Source: UBA8401 sp041665525 | Lineage (GTDB): Bacteria > Bacteroidota > Ignavibacteria > UBA10030 > UBA8401 | DNA: 64,000 nt | Reading direction: 5' to 3' | Assembly: GCA_041665525.1 (NCBI GenBank) | Contig: JBAYIS010000009.1 | Location: 61,546-125,545, forward strand | Shown: piece by piece, positions 1-8,548 of the stretch | How the letters are laid out: each line of letters starts with the position of its first letter | How positions within the stretch are numbered: position 1 is the stretch's first letter | Notes under the pieces: model-generated | Databases searched by the model: none | What the model was told of the DNA's origin: nothing | The model's input: only the letters and a program-made list of their open reading frames with translations | Position numbers and translations under genes: made by a program

Positions 1-502
1 TTTGGAAAAGATCAATACCGAACGATTCCAGATCCAGCGTTGTCTCAAAGAGATTTTCCGACTCAACGGTCGGAAATGCAACAACACCGTTGACAACATC
101 GGAGATCTCTTCCTGCGCACAATCGTTGATCAAAGCATAGACCGGAGATTGCAGCGTTTCGGGATGGAATGCCTGATAGGCGGTGAACATTACGAAAACG
201 ATACTCAACGCAACGACCGGACGGAACACCGATTCCACGAAATACGGAATCGACCAACCGGAGAATTCTTTTCCGCTGTCGATCTGCTGACGGAGGCGGG
301 GAAGAAACGTCGAAAAATAGAATTCAGGAACGGTATCCTGAACTGTCTCCTGGAGTCCGGAGAATGCGGAACGGATGATCTCCAATTCTTCCCGCAACTC
401 GGGTGATAGAGCAAGCAATCGGTCAGCCTCCTCCCGCTGTTCAGATGTCAGCATTCCTTCTGCATAATCAATCAACATTTCCTGTTGTGCATTATTTTTC
501 AT
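1..502 (-). CDS. putative anti-sigma factor, partial (3' end outside the window)
   Basis: An open frame runs from an ATG at 502 to the window edge without a stop (about 167 residues seen). Its ATG lies inside the last codons of the upstream sigma gene (11-base overlap), a typical sign of translational coupling. The N-terminal half is acidic and helical (starts MKNNAQQEMLIDYAEGML, then EQREEADRLLALSPELREEL), like the zinc-less anti-sigma N-termini encoded after ECF sigma genes. One membrane segment follows at about residues 90-106 (VVALSIVFVMFTAYQAF), then a polar domain that would lie in the periplasm. I infer that it tethers and inhibits the adjacent sigma factor. The family cannot be fixed because the C-terminus is missing. 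Confidence 0.7.
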   Translation of the reverse strand, partial: MKNNAQQEMLIDYAEGMLTSEQREEADRLLALSPELREELEIIRSAFSGLQETVQDTVPEFYFSTFLPRLRQQIDSGKEFSGWSIPYFVESVFRPVVALSIVFVMFTAYQAFHPETLQSPVYALINDCAQEEISDVVNGVVAFPTVESENLFETTLDLESFGIDLFQ

Positions 503-1040
503 GTTTCAAATATACTCCAATCTTCTTCACGGCATGGAAATAATTCGCTTTCAAACCGCCGACACTTGTTTTCAGGATTTTCGCAATCTCATCATAGGGA
601 AGCTCTTCATAGTACCGGAGCAGAAAGACCTTCTTTTGTTTGTCCGGCAGCCGTTCGATCGCCTCCTGGATCTGCTTTGTCCGTTCTTTTTTCTCCAACA
701 GCTCCAGCGGTAACGCGTCGTGCGATTCGAACTGATGGATGCCTTCATCGATAGAAAATGTCCTTCGTATCTTCTTCCGTCGGATCTCATTCAGCGACAG
801 ATTTATTGCAATACGATAGATCCAAGTGTAAAAGCTTGAATCGCCTTTGAACGAACTAAGCGATTGGTACGCCTTTATGAATACGTTTTGCGTAATATCA
901 TCCGCCTCATCGTGATCCGGGATCATCCGCCGGACGATCCAATAGATCTTTTCTTTATAGCGAAGGACAAGTTGATTGTACGCTTGTTCGTTTCCGTTAT
1001 TAAAATCTTCTATGAGTTGGAGTTCGTCGGGGTGATTCAT
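492..1040 (-). CDS. ECF-type RNA polymerase sigma factor (sigma-70 family)
   Basis: This 182-residue protein has the ECF layout of region 2 plus region 4 only. Region 2 covers about residues 12-85, with the DDITQNVFIKAY core-binding helix and the FYTWIYRIAINLSLNEIRR segment that reads the -10 element. Region 4 covers about residues 125-178, with the LPDKQKKVFLLRYYEELPYDEIAKIL helix-turn-helix. It would direct RNA polymerase to a dedicated promoter set. It follows a Wzi-like gene and overlaps an anti-sigma-like gene, so an envelope-stress or surface-polysaccharide role is plausible but inferred. A palindromic sequence lies just upstream of its start. Confidence 0.93.
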   Translation of the reverse strand: MNHPDELQLIEDFNNGNEQAYNQLVLRYKEKIYWIVRRMIPDHDEADDITQNVFIKAYQSLSSFKGDSSFYTWIYRIAINLSLNEIRRKKIRRTFSIDEGIHQFESHDALPLELLEKKERTKQIQEAIERLPDKQKKVFLLRYYEELPYDEIAKILKTSVGGLKANYFHAVKKIGVYLKHEK

Positions 1041-1052
1041 TCACAATATGCA

Positions 1053-1076
1053 TTTTTGACAAAAATTTGCCAAAAA
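1053..1076. promoter_or_regulatory. palindromic site upstream of the ECF sigma gene
   Basis: The sequence TTTTTGACAAA-AA-TTTGCCAAAAA is an inverted repeat with one mismatch. It lies 13-36 bases before the sigma start codon and just after the stop of the Wzi-like gene. It could be an operator, part of an autoregulated promoter (TTGGCA or TTGTCA as the upstream element), or chance symmetry in AT-rich DNA. Confidence 0.3.
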
Positions 1077-1085
1077 AGTTTAAGC

Positions 1086-2726
1086 TTAATCAAAATTGTA
1101 GCGAACACCAATGAGAATATCCCATTCCTTCGAATAATCAGCCGTGATAGAGTATTCGTTAGGATTTTGAATATAGGAGTAGCTTGTCCCCGTCACCTGG
1201 GAGGTGAAACGGGACTGCAGAATGCGGAAATCCACGATCACATCCCGCAACGGTTCATAGGTGCCGACAATACCGAATGTTTGCATTTTCGTCAAAGGAC
1301 TATATAAAAATGTGGGAGTGGGAAGTTTATACTGGAAATTCGTGGAATCTTTTCCCCCTTTACGGAGAGATTCGAATTGAATTCCCGCTTCAAGATTGTA
1401 GCACGGCCGGTAGGAAATATGAATGGAAAACAGATCGGCATTTTGACCAATCCAATGTCCCAGATTAATGCCATGACTTTGATATGTCGCATCGGAAAAA
1501 CGGTGATTGTATACCCACGGATTTATACGAGTATATTCCACCATGATTTTAGAATTCGGTATACCCAAATCGTACTGTTTTGTCCCAACAGTAAACCCTA
1601 TTTGATTTCGTTGACGATCGGCACGCGTAAAATCTTCCGTGGAGAACTCATCAAGAAAGAGCGACAAATAATAATTCTGGTTCTTAAAAACGTTCACATC
1701 TGCAGAAAAAAACATTTGCGAATTGTCGGTATCATACATCCAGTGTTCTGCCCCCTTGAAAAACATGATGGGGATAAGATATAATAATTCAGGACTGCGG
1801 CTGGCATAAATCTCTGATTCGCCGATTGACAGATCAACACCATCCCATGGTGTGAACTCAAGAAAATGAGAAGCAATATACTTTTGTCTATAAATTCGTC
1901 GGAAACCAAGTCCACCGGTAACATTCGGCACTTGATATGAACGTGCGGAATCGATAACATCAGAATAGAGCCATCCGTGAATATACGTAAAATCGATATT
2001 CTCGCTTAACCGTGCTTGTAATTTTATTTGAGGGAACGAAGGTGCTTTATTGGAAAGAATAAGATTCCCATCTTCGCCAGCCCCCCACACATTGTGCATT
2101 TTTTCCGCTGACAGAGTGACAAATCCCAGGTCAACATTCACCTGCACGTCGATTGGATCATAATTAATAAAGTTGCTTAATCTTCGCGAAACAACCTGCG
2201 CTGGAACGGAAGAGTACGGATTCGAAGCGCTGATGTATGTCCCGGATTCAGTATTATCCCGAAAATTAAAATAGACACCTGCTTGATTGCCTAAGTATCC
2301 ATAGGCGCTCAAACCATTGGAGATGACTTTGGTAAAACGGCCATCGGCACGATCGTGGTAGGAATATCCTCCGACGAAATCGATATTGAAATTTCCGGGA
2401 TCGCTTTTGTATTGATACACATGCCATCGTTCTTCGATAAGGTTCTCGTATCCAAGATTCTCCATCTCCTGAAAAAACTCTTCTTTGTAATAGGCCTGTT
2501 CTTCTTGTTCCACCTCTGTCATCGGCATTGATGTTGTATCAATTTGAATGATGAAGCGAGCAATAGTCTTCCGCGTGAGTGGTTTTACTGCATCTCGATA
2601 GGAAGTGATAATCTGTTTTGCTTCCATCTTATCTAAATAGGAATAAACAGGATGGGTTGCTGCCAGATACACAGATTGCGAATACACTGAGAGCGGGAAA
2701 AGCAATAAAAGAAAATATTTTTTCAT
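1086..2726 (-). CDS. Wzi-like capsule assembly outer-membrane beta-barrel protein
   Basis: The 546-residue product begins with a signal peptide (MKKYFLLLLFPLSVYSQS). It has the opening seen in the Caps_assemb_Wzi family of Bacteroidota: a short mature start, then HPVYSYLDKMEAKQII and an alpha-helical stretch with a conserved Arg/Lys turn. The rest is aromatic-rich alternating beta strands ending in phenylalanine-type barrel strands (IGVRYNFD at the C-terminus). Wzi of E. coli is an outer-membrane lectin that anchors capsule at the cell surface. Here the gene sits between nanE and the sigma gene, not in the capsule cluster. The distance to nanE is 27 bases, so co-transcription is likely. The exact ligand is unknown. 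Confidence 0.75.
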   Translation of the reverse strand: MKKYFLLLLFPLSVYSQSVYLAATHPVYSYLDKMEAKQIITSYRDAVKPLTRKTIARFIIQIDTTSMPMTEVEQEEQAYYKEEFFQEMENLGYENLIEERWHVYQYKSDPGNFNIDFVGGYSYHDRADGRFTKVISNGLSAYGYLGNQAGVYFNFRDNTESGTYISASNPYSSVPAQVVSRRLSNFINYDPIDVQVNVDLGFVTLSAEKMHNVWGAGEDGNLILSNKAPSFPQIKLQARLSENIDFTYIHGWLYSDVIDSARSYQVPNVTGGLGFRRIYRQKYIASHFLEFTPWDGVDLSIGESEIYASRSPELLYLIPIMFFKGAEHWMYDTDNSQMFFSADVNVFKNQNYYLSLFLDEFSTEDFTRADRQRNQIGFTVGTKQYDLGIPNSKIMVEYTRINPWVYNHRFSDATYQSHGINLGHWIGQNADLFSIHISYRPCYNLEAGIQFESLRKGGKDSTNFQYKLPTPTFLYSPLTKMQTFGIVGTYEPLRDVIVDFRILQSRFTSQVTGTSYSYIQNPNEYSITADYSKEWDILIGVRYNFD

Positions 2727-2753
2727 GTATCGATCAGGGGAAAAGTTATCGGA

Positions 2754-3449
2754 TTATTTACTCTGTGAGTTCATGGTGTCGACGAATTTTTTCACGATCA
2801 TTCTCGGCCTGGTAATGGCTGTTCCTGCGACTGCGCAAAATGCTCCGCGCAACACAGCTTCTTTTGCCTGTTGCGGTGTCCAGATTCTCCCCTGCGCTAT
2901 CACCGGCACTTTCACCGCTCGCGAAAGTTCTTCAATCAACGCGAAGTCCGGTTCATCGGTCAACTTCTTTTGCGTGTATTCGGTATATCCGGATAGAGTC
3001 GTGGCAACCGCATCCGCTCCCATTTCTGCGGCACGAATCCCCTCTTCGAATGTGGAGATATCCGCGATGAGTGGAATATCGAACCTGTTTCGGACTTCGT
3101 CGAAGAATTCTATTCCATCCATCCCGTTCGGACGTTTTCTTGGAGTTACGTCAAGAGCAACGATATCTGCACCTGCATCAAGAAGTGCTTCAATATCCTT
3201 GAAATCCGGCGTGACACAGATCCAGCCGTTGTCGAACTGGCCGTCGATGATGCTGATGAGCGGCAGATCGGTCACCGCCCGGATTGCTTTGGTATTTTCG
3301 ATACCCTCGGTTCGAATTCCTGCCGCACCTCCCATATCAGCCGAAAGTGCAAATTTTGCAGTGAGTGCCGGACCGAAGAAAGGATCGTCGCTCTCCGTCT
3401 GACAGGAAACAATAAGCCCGTGTTTTAGACCTGCAATGATGTCATTCAT
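2754..3449 (-). CDS. nanE: putative N-acetylmannosamine-6-phosphate 2-epimerase
   Basis: This 231-residue TIM-barrel protein matches NanE, which interconverts ManNAc-6-P and GlcNAc-6-P in sialic acid and ManNAc use. Diagnostic stretches are GLIVSCQ at the N-terminus, GAAGIRTEG, LDVTPRKRPNG (the family's LD.T.R.RP.G) and the C-terminal AQGRIWTP...GAFCAVAGTAITRP. I prefer the ATG at 3449; an in-frame GTG lies at 3455. It starts 13 bases after the pgi stop and precedes the Wzi-like gene. No lyase, kinase or transporter for sialic acid is in the window, so its substrate supply is not explained here. Confidence 0.88.
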   Translation of the reverse strand: MNDIIAGLKHGLIVSCQTESDDPFFGPALTAKFALSADMGGAAGIRTEGIENTKAIRAVTDLPLISIIDGQFDNGWICVTPDFKDIEALLDAGADIVALDVTPRKRPNGMDGIEFFDEVRNRFDIPLIADISTFEEGIRAAEMGADAVATTLSGYTEYTQKKLTDEPDFALIEELSRAVKVPVIAQGRIWTPQQAKEAVLRGAFCAVAGTAITRPRMIVKKFVDTMNSQSK

Positions 3450-3461
3450 AATCACTTTCGG

Positions 3462-5165
3462 TTATTGGAGAATCAATTGCTGCAGCGCAGAAAGTCCATC
3501 AATAGCACCGCCGGAAAGGTGGAGGTGCAACAACCGTACCTTCCTATCGGCAAAGGATTGATAATCACCCAGCGCCTGGGCATTTTTCAATACTTCGAAA
3601 CTGAAAACCTCTCCCGGAATGATTGCATCCTTCGGTTCATTGGTGCTGAGGATCAGAAATATTCCATTCGCTCTGCCGCCTTTATGCAGCTGTCCGGTGG
3701 AATGCAAGTACCGGGGACCAAATCCGACCGTTACTGCGAGTCCGTTCAATTTGGTCAATTCCTCCCTTATTGTATACAACTGTTTTTCGGTTGCGGGGTT
3801 CTGATCCACATACGCCAGCAACGCGATATAATCATCATTCCGCTTTCCTGAAAAATGTCTTTTTAAAATCGCCGGAATGGTCTCCGCCGAAAGTGTTGCA
3901 ACATATTCCGGCTCACCGAACAACGAAAATTGTGCATTAGAGAGTACTTTGTTTTTTTCCGGCAGTTTACCTTTCTGTTTGAATTCTTCAATCACTCTGA
4001 TCGTATTATCCTTGCTTTCTTTCACATTCGGTTCGTCAAACGGATTGATTTTCATAACGATGGCAGAAACAGCCGTAGCAAATTCCCACAGGAAAAATTG
4101 TGAACCAAGATCGTAAATATCTTTTAGGATAATGGACGCATACGGTATGTTCTTTTGCGTCAATTCCTGTTGCAGAGACGTATATTCCGCAGCGTCCTTT
4201 TCCAAAAGAATAAAGATAAAGAATCGGTCTGTTCCGAATCGTGCAGTATCAAACTGCTTGCCGATCACTTCACCTTCTACCGGCACAATTCCTTTTCCTT
4301 CTTTTCCTGTGCTTTCAGCAATCAGCTGTTCTGCCCAATAACCGAACGTAGCAACCTCTTTGGATATCACGAAGGTCATTTTATCGATCCCTTCATTATG
4401 GGCTTCACCCATCAACAGTCCGATTTGTGCCGCCGGATTCTGTACAGTGTCAAATCTGCACTGCTTGCGCATCTCATTTGCGGAATGAAGCAGCTTTTGC
4501 AGATCCATTCCTGACAAAGCCATCGGGACGAGACCAAAATACGAAAGTGCAGAATAGCGCCCTCCGATATCCTGAGGATTGATAAATATCTTCCGGAATT
4601 GTTTTTCTTTTGCGATGTTCTCCATTTTTGTGTTTGCATCAGTCACGGCGATGAAGTTTTCGCCGGGATTTTTTTTCACTGTACCAACGCGGTCATAAAA
4701 ATATTGGTAGAACATATTTGTTTCTGTTGTGCCGCCGGATTTGGATGCAACAATGAAAACGGTGTGCTCAAGGTCTATTTGTTGCTCAACACGAAGAACA
4801 GATGTAGGATTGGTACTATCCAGTACCAATAATTGAGGAAAGCCGGGAATAGACCCAAATGTAGCACGACACACATCGGGACAAAGACTGCTTCCCCCCA
4901 TTCCTAGGACGACAATGTGTTTGAATCCAGCGTTTTTTATTTCTTGTGCGAATGAATTCAGAGAGCTAAGGTTATCCAGCATCAGGTCCAGACTGTTCAG
5001 CCATCCCAATCGATTTAAAATGGATTTTTTATGCTCTTCTTCCGAACGCCAGATGGTATGATCTTTTTCCCATAATCGTTTGATAATGGAGTGAGCGGCA
5101 AATTCAGAGTATTGGTTGGCGAGATTTTCTTGCAATGAACCTGAAAAGACAGAGATGGAGGGCAT
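3462..5165 (-). CDS. pgi: glucose-6-phosphate isomerase (transaldolase-PGI type)
   Basis: The 567-residue product catalyses glucose-6-P to fructose-6-P. It carries VVLGMGGSSLCPDV (phosphosugar-binding start), SKSGGTTETN, GGRYSALS and a long C-terminal extension with GFGPRYLHSTGQLHKGG. This layout is that of the PGI half of bifunctional transaldolase/PGI proteins rather than classical E. coli Pgi, yet no transaldolase domain is present. The frame stays open for 78 more codons upstream, but that part is unlike the family and overlaps the terminator at 5207-5244. The ATG at 5165 (MPSISVFSG) is therefore the start. It heads a probable pgi-nanE-wzi-sigma-anti-sigma operon. Confidence 0.93.
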   Translation of the reverse strand: MPSISVFSGSLQENLANQYSEFAAHSIIKRLWEKDHTIWRSEEEHKKSILNRLGWLNSLDLMLDNLSSLNSFAQEIKNAGFKHIVVLGMGGSSLCPDVCRATFGSIPGFPQLLVLDSTNPTSVLRVEQQIDLEHTVFIVASKSGGTTETNMFYQYFYDRVGTVKKNPGENFIAVTDANTKMENIAKEKQFRKIFINPQDIGGRYSALSYFGLVPMALSGMDLQKLLHSANEMRKQCRFDTVQNPAAQIGLLMGEAHNEGIDKMTFVISKEVATFGYWAEQLIAESTGKEGKGIVPVEGEVIGKQFDTARFGTDRFFIFILLEKDAAEYTSLQQELTQKNIPYASIILKDIYDLGSQFFLWEFATAVSAIVMKINPFDEPNVKESKDNTIRVIEEFKQKGKLPEKNKVLSNAQFSLFGEPEYVATLSAETIPAILKRHFSGKRNDDYIALLAYVDQNPATEKQLYTIREELTKLNGLAVTVGFGPRYLHSTGQLHKGGRANGIFLILSTNEPKDAIIPGEVFSFEVLKNAQALGDYQSFADRKVRLLHLHLSGGAIDGLSALQQLILQ

Positions 5166-5206
5166 AGTTTTCCTGTAAAATGTTAAAATTCTCAATAATA
5201 TAGCCA

Positions 5207-5244
5207 TAAAAAACAAAAAAGGCGATGAATATTCATCGCCTTTT
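5207..5244 (-). terminator. Rho-independent terminator after the BtuG-like gene
   Basis: A perfect ten-base stem (GGCGATGAAT / ATTCATCGCC) is followed on the minus strand by TTTTTTGTTTTTTA. It lies 22 bases after the stop of the beta-propeller lipoprotein gene and separates the B12 operon from pgi. Confidence 0.92.
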
Positions 5245-5265
5245 GGGCTTCGAAAAAACCGATGC

Positions 5266-6318
5266 TTAGCGTTTGAAGACGAACGTACCCGGGATAATTC
5301 CCACCGAAATTGAATCAACTGTTGCTGCATCTTTTTCATGAATAAATACCATCCCCTGGGTTTTAAAATCCTTTGCATCGCCCAGATAGATTCGTTCATT
5401 GAAATTATCGACAGCGATTGAATATGCCGACCTCAGGATGAAATTGGGAGAAATGATCGAATGAGTTTTTGTATTGAATTTTATCACGCCATATTCCACG
5501 ATAGTGAAACCATATCCTTTGTCAGAAAGAGCAAGTTCTCCGGGATGTCCGTACTGCTGTAGGGAAAGTTCGATAGTCGCTTTCACTGTCAATGTAGATG
5601 GATCAATGAATGTAATGTTTCCAGGTGTATCCTTCCCCGCTCCGGAATAATCTGTAAACCCATTGCACACTACAACAATATCACCGTCGCTGTCCACAGC
5701 AATGTCGGTCGGAGATTTTGCAACGGTAATTGTTGCGATTACCGAGTCGACTGCAGGATCGATAACAGAGACTGTGCTGTCGCCGCCGTATCCGGAATTA
5801 CAAACAAATACTTTGCCATTGGCGACAGCCATACTCTGCGGATTCAATCCAACGGCAATATTTTGTTTCAGAATTCCGTACGTCGTGGGATTAAACGCAG
5901 TCACCGTTCCCTTGTATAGATTGGTGATGTATCCTTTCGAACTATTAACGATGGCTAGCTTATTCGGATTGTCTCCTGGAAGATTGATCGTGCCGAGTGA
6001 AGCATGATTATCTGTCGAAATGATTTCGATCTTATCGGAATTGTTTAACACTATGAATGCTTTATTTCCAACAAGGACCATATCGTTGGCAACATCTCCC
6101 AACGGTCGTAAATTTTTGGCAAGAAATACATCGGGATAGAGTTTATGCGAATCCGGAAGAAAGAAGGATAATGAAGAATTCGATTTCGTAAATCCCCCCT
6201 CGTTTAGAATGTAGACTCCTTTTGTCGAAAAAGAATTTTCTGTTCCTGGGGCGATCGGGTCTTTTGAACATCCGATTAATGTTATTAGCATAAGAATTGC
6301 TATTGTAGTCTGTTTCAT
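5266..6318 (-). CDS. BtuG-like surface beta-propeller lipoprotein
   Basis: The 350-residue product starts with a lipoprotein signal ending in LITLIGC (Cys17, lipobox). It then shows GVYILNEGG and repeated YncE/DUF5074-type blades: NDMVLVGNKAFIVLN, NKLAIVNSSKGYITN, GLNPQSMAVANGKVFVCNSG, SPTDIAVDSDGDIVVV. In Bacteroides, BtuG is a seven-bladed surface lipoprotein that captures vitamin B12 with very high affinity and sits on the BtuB barrel. This gene lies 31 bases after a BtuB-like receptor gene led by a cobalamin riboswitch, so a B12-capture role is strongly suggested by position. The fold assignment is from sequence pattern; the ligand is inferred. Confidence 0.75.
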   Translation of the reverse strand: MKQTTIAILMLITLIGCSKDPIAPGTENSFSTKGVYILNEGGFTKSNSSLSFFLPDSHKLYPDVFLAKNLRPLGDVANDMVLVGNKAFIVLNNSDKIEIISTDNHASLGTINLPGDNPNKLAIVNSSKGYITNLYKGTVTAFNPTTYGILKQNIAVGLNPQSMAVANGKVFVCNSGYGGDSTVSVIDPAVDSVIATITVAKSPTDIAVDSDGDIVVVCNGFTDYSGAGKDTPGNITFIDPSTLTVKATIELSLQQYGHPGELALSDKGYGFTIVEYGVIKFNTKTHSIISPNFILRSAYSIAVDNFNERIYLGDAKDFKTQGMVFIHEKDAATVDSISVGIIPGTFVFKR

Positions 6319-6349
6319 GGTATTCCTTCGATGATTGAGCGTGATACTG

Positions 6350-8275
6350 TTAATTGAATGACACTTCAGCTGAAAAAAGATAATTTCTCAGAGGGATCGG
6401 AAATCCGGTGACTAATTGATATTCTTCATTAAACAAATTGTTGATTTCATTACGCACGGTCATAGAAAATGAATCAAATACGAATGCATACGAAACATTG
6501 ACATCAACAGTGCCGTACGAAGGCAAAATGTAGCGCGGATCATTATCGGGCGATTCATATCGAAAACTCGTAAAGGAGTATTGAAGATTCGCCGAAAATT
6601 TATAGATAGAACTGCCTATCTCGAAGGTTGCGGTTTCCTGCGGCACGTACGGCTGCTGTTTATTTTGCGTCTGGTCATTTGGGCCATCAGCGCTTGTTTT
6701 GACCGCACGGGTAAACTGATGATGGTATTCTGCCGTCAACAGATTATCCAACACATTCAGTGTAGCGGACAATTCTATCCCTGTCGACATCACCGACTGC
6801 AGGTTCTTCGGTGACCATCGTCCATACGCACCGGGGAGCCATACAATCTTATCTTTCGCATTGATTGAAAAATAACTGATCTCCAGTCCTGCGTTGAACT
6901 CTTCAGCTTGGAATCCGCCAATAATGCCAGCATCGAGGCTCAGCGAATGTTCCGGATTCAGATTCGGATTACCGCCGTCGATCCAATACAGATCGTTGAA
7001 TGTGGGCACACGATAATTCTTCCCGTAACTTGCCCGAATACGCACAACGGGAATATCTAAAACTCCCATATTCACACCGATTTTTGGCGAGATATCTCCC
7101 TGAACATCGCTGAACATATCATACCGAACGGAAGGATACAGAATGATGTCGAACGGCAGATGATGTTGCGATGAAGCGAACCAACTGAATTGTTTTCTTC
7201 GTGCGGCAAACACTTCGTTGCTGGTGATCGATGCCGAAGCGAAATCGCTGCCCGCTGATATTCGATGATCATCAGAGAATGTATACGTAACGAGAGGAGC
7301 TATTCCAATATTATTGTTCTCATAGAATGACGATACCGGCACGCCGCTAATGACAAGCCGCGGATCCGAAAAAGTCTGTCTGTTACGATGAAATGTTATC
7401 GGCAAAGTAAATACCATCTGTTCAGAATACTTGAATTCTGTCGATGCCAGAACGAATACATCCCGGTCATGAAGTCGCGATACATTATTCTGGAACCGAC
7501 TGGTCACAGCTAATGGTTGACCCCGTTCTGCATCTGAATATCGGATGGAGCCAGACGCGATGACATTCTCTGCCACAATACTCCGTGCGGAAAGAGAACT
7601 GTTCACCATAGAAAAATCCGCCCCCTGCCGGACGAGCGATACCATTGTACCGCCATCTCTGTACCAAAATGGGAATCCATTCGACGCACGAAGGACATCA
7701 ATGGACCCATGGATTGAAAGATCTCCGGTTCCGCCTCCTGCCGACAATTGATATTTTTCAGTACCGAAAGATCCAAGTCCGGCTAATGCGGAGGCAGACA
7801 ATTTTCCCGACGGCCTTTTTGTAATGATATTGATTACACCTCCGATCGCATCGGCTCCGTACATTGAAGAATTACCGCCGCGCGCAATCTCGATCCGTTC
7901 AACATCATGCATGGAAAAGATGCCAAGATCCACCGTGCCGATTTGGAATGTAGTGAACCGTTGTCCATCCAGAAGAATCAACGTATAATCGGAGCCCATT
8001 CCTCTTACGGAAACAGTTTGCAGCGAACCATTCCCGCCATAGCTTCGGAACGCAATTCCGGAAGCGTTCTTCACTTTGTCTGCCAGCTGAGAGCCGTTGC
8101 TTCGGAACAGCGCACCACTGTCAATCACTTGAACGGCAGAGGGCAACCGTTCGACTGCAACAGCAGTTCGTGTACTTGTCACAACAATTTCGTTCATTTT
8201 GTACACACGGGCAGAATCTTCCTCTGCAGAAGAGTGTAATCCGATCAGTAAAATAAATACAGTGATAACATTCAT
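6350..8275 (-). CDS. btuB: TonB-dependent outer-membrane receptor, BtuB-like (cobalamin uptake)
   Basis: This 641-residue protein has a signal peptide, a TonB box region (KMNEIVVTSTRT), and a plug domain (about residues 40-155) with VQVIDSGAL, SVRGMGSDYTLILLDGQR and VERIEIARGG.SSMYGADAIGGVINI. A 22-strand-type barrel follows, ending in LFSAEVSFN. Length and plug motifs fit the BtuB/Cir group. The cobalamin riboswitch and terminator directly upstream make B12 or another corrinoid the expected substrate. Energy would come from TonB-ExbBD, not encoded here. The start at 8275 lies 12 bases after the terminator hairpin. Confidence 0.9.
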   Translation of the reverse strand: MNVITVFILLIGLHSSAEEDSARVYKMNEIVVTSTRTAVAVERLPSAVQVIDSGALFRSNGSQLADKVKNASGIAFRSYGGNGSLQTVSVRGMGSDYTLILLDGQRFTTFQIGTVDLGIFSMHDVERIEIARGGNSSMYGADAIGGVINIITKRPSGKLSASALAGLGSFGTEKYQLSAGGGTGDLSIHGSIDVLRASNGFPFWYRDGGTMVSLVRQGADFSMVNSSLSARSIVAENVIASGSIRYSDAERGQPLAVTSRFQNNVSRLHDRDVFVLASTEFKYSEQMVFTLPITFHRNRQTFSDPRLVISGVPVSSFYENNNIGIAPLVTYTFSDDHRISAGSDFASASITSNEVFAARRKQFSWFASSQHHLPFDIILYPSVRYDMFSDVQGDISPKIGVNMGVLDIPVVRIRASYGKNYRVPTFNDLYWIDGGNPNLNPEHSLSLDAGIIGGFQAEEFNAGLEISYFSINAKDKIVWLPGAYGRWSPKNLQSVMSTGIELSATLNVLDNLLTAEYHHQFTRAVKTSADGPNDQTQNKQQPYVPQETATFEIGSSIYKFSANLQYSFTSFRYESPDNDPRYILPSYGTVDVNVSYAFVFDSFSMTVRNEINNLFNEEYQLVTGFPIPLRNYLFSAEVSFN

Positions 8276-8286
8276 GGTGTGTACAA

Positions 8287-8322
8287 TAAAAAAACCCGGC
8301 CTTCAGAAAACGAAAGCCGGGC
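8287..8322 (-). terminator. riboswitch-controlled terminator before btuB
   Basis: On the minus strand CCCGGCTTTCG...GAAGGCCGGG forms a GC-rich stem followed by seven T residues. It lies between the cobalamin aptamer and the btuB start codon, so it is the probable expression platform: B12 binding would favour this terminator. Confidence 0.88.
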
Positions 8323-8360
8323 TAAGAAATACTCTTGAATGGAATAGTTTCTCAATCCGT

Positions 8361-8376
8361 CCTCAGTCCACGAAGG
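8361..8376 (-). promoter_or_regulatory. conserved hairpin motif after cobalamin aptamer 1
   Basis: CCTTCGTGGACTGAGG follows the aptamer by about 14 bases. Nearly the same 16 bases follow the second aptamer (9158-9173). Both can fold as a small hairpin (TCCTT/GAGGA here). Its part in switching is inferred. Confidence 0.4.
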
Positions 8377-8389
8377 AGTATTGAATAAA

Positions 8390-8506
8390 ATGTTGGCAGG
8401 TCTCCTGGCTTATGGCGCTTGCAGCGTCAATCACAGTTGCGGGTCAGCCTCTGAATTAAACAGAGTTCCCATTTTCATCCCGGACGGTATCCGGAACACC
8501 AACATC
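8390..8506 (-). ncRNA. cobalamin riboswitch 1 (btuB leader)
   Basis: The minus strand carries the hallmark core GATGAAAATGGGAA, then AGGCTGACCCGCAACTGTGA, and the closing AGCCAGGAGACCTGCC. The ends pair as P1 (ATGTTGG with CCAACAT). This is the class that senses adenosyl- or aqua-/methylcobalamin and represses uptake genes when B12 is plentiful. It lies about 115 bases upstream of the BtuB-like gene and is followed by an intrinsic terminator. Confidence 0.95.
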
Positions 8507-8548
8507 GATATTAGAAAGAACAACGGAACTGTGCGGTTCCTAAAACCA

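Noticed and set aside
2..406. Plus-strand frame of 134 codons at the left edge
   Set aside because: It is antisense to the anti-sigma frame, which has better composition, a membrane helix and coupling to the sigma gene.
5166..5399. 78-codon N-terminal extension of glucose-6-phosphate isomerase
   Set aside because: It reads through a strong terminator hairpin and does not resemble the family; the ATG at 5165 fits.
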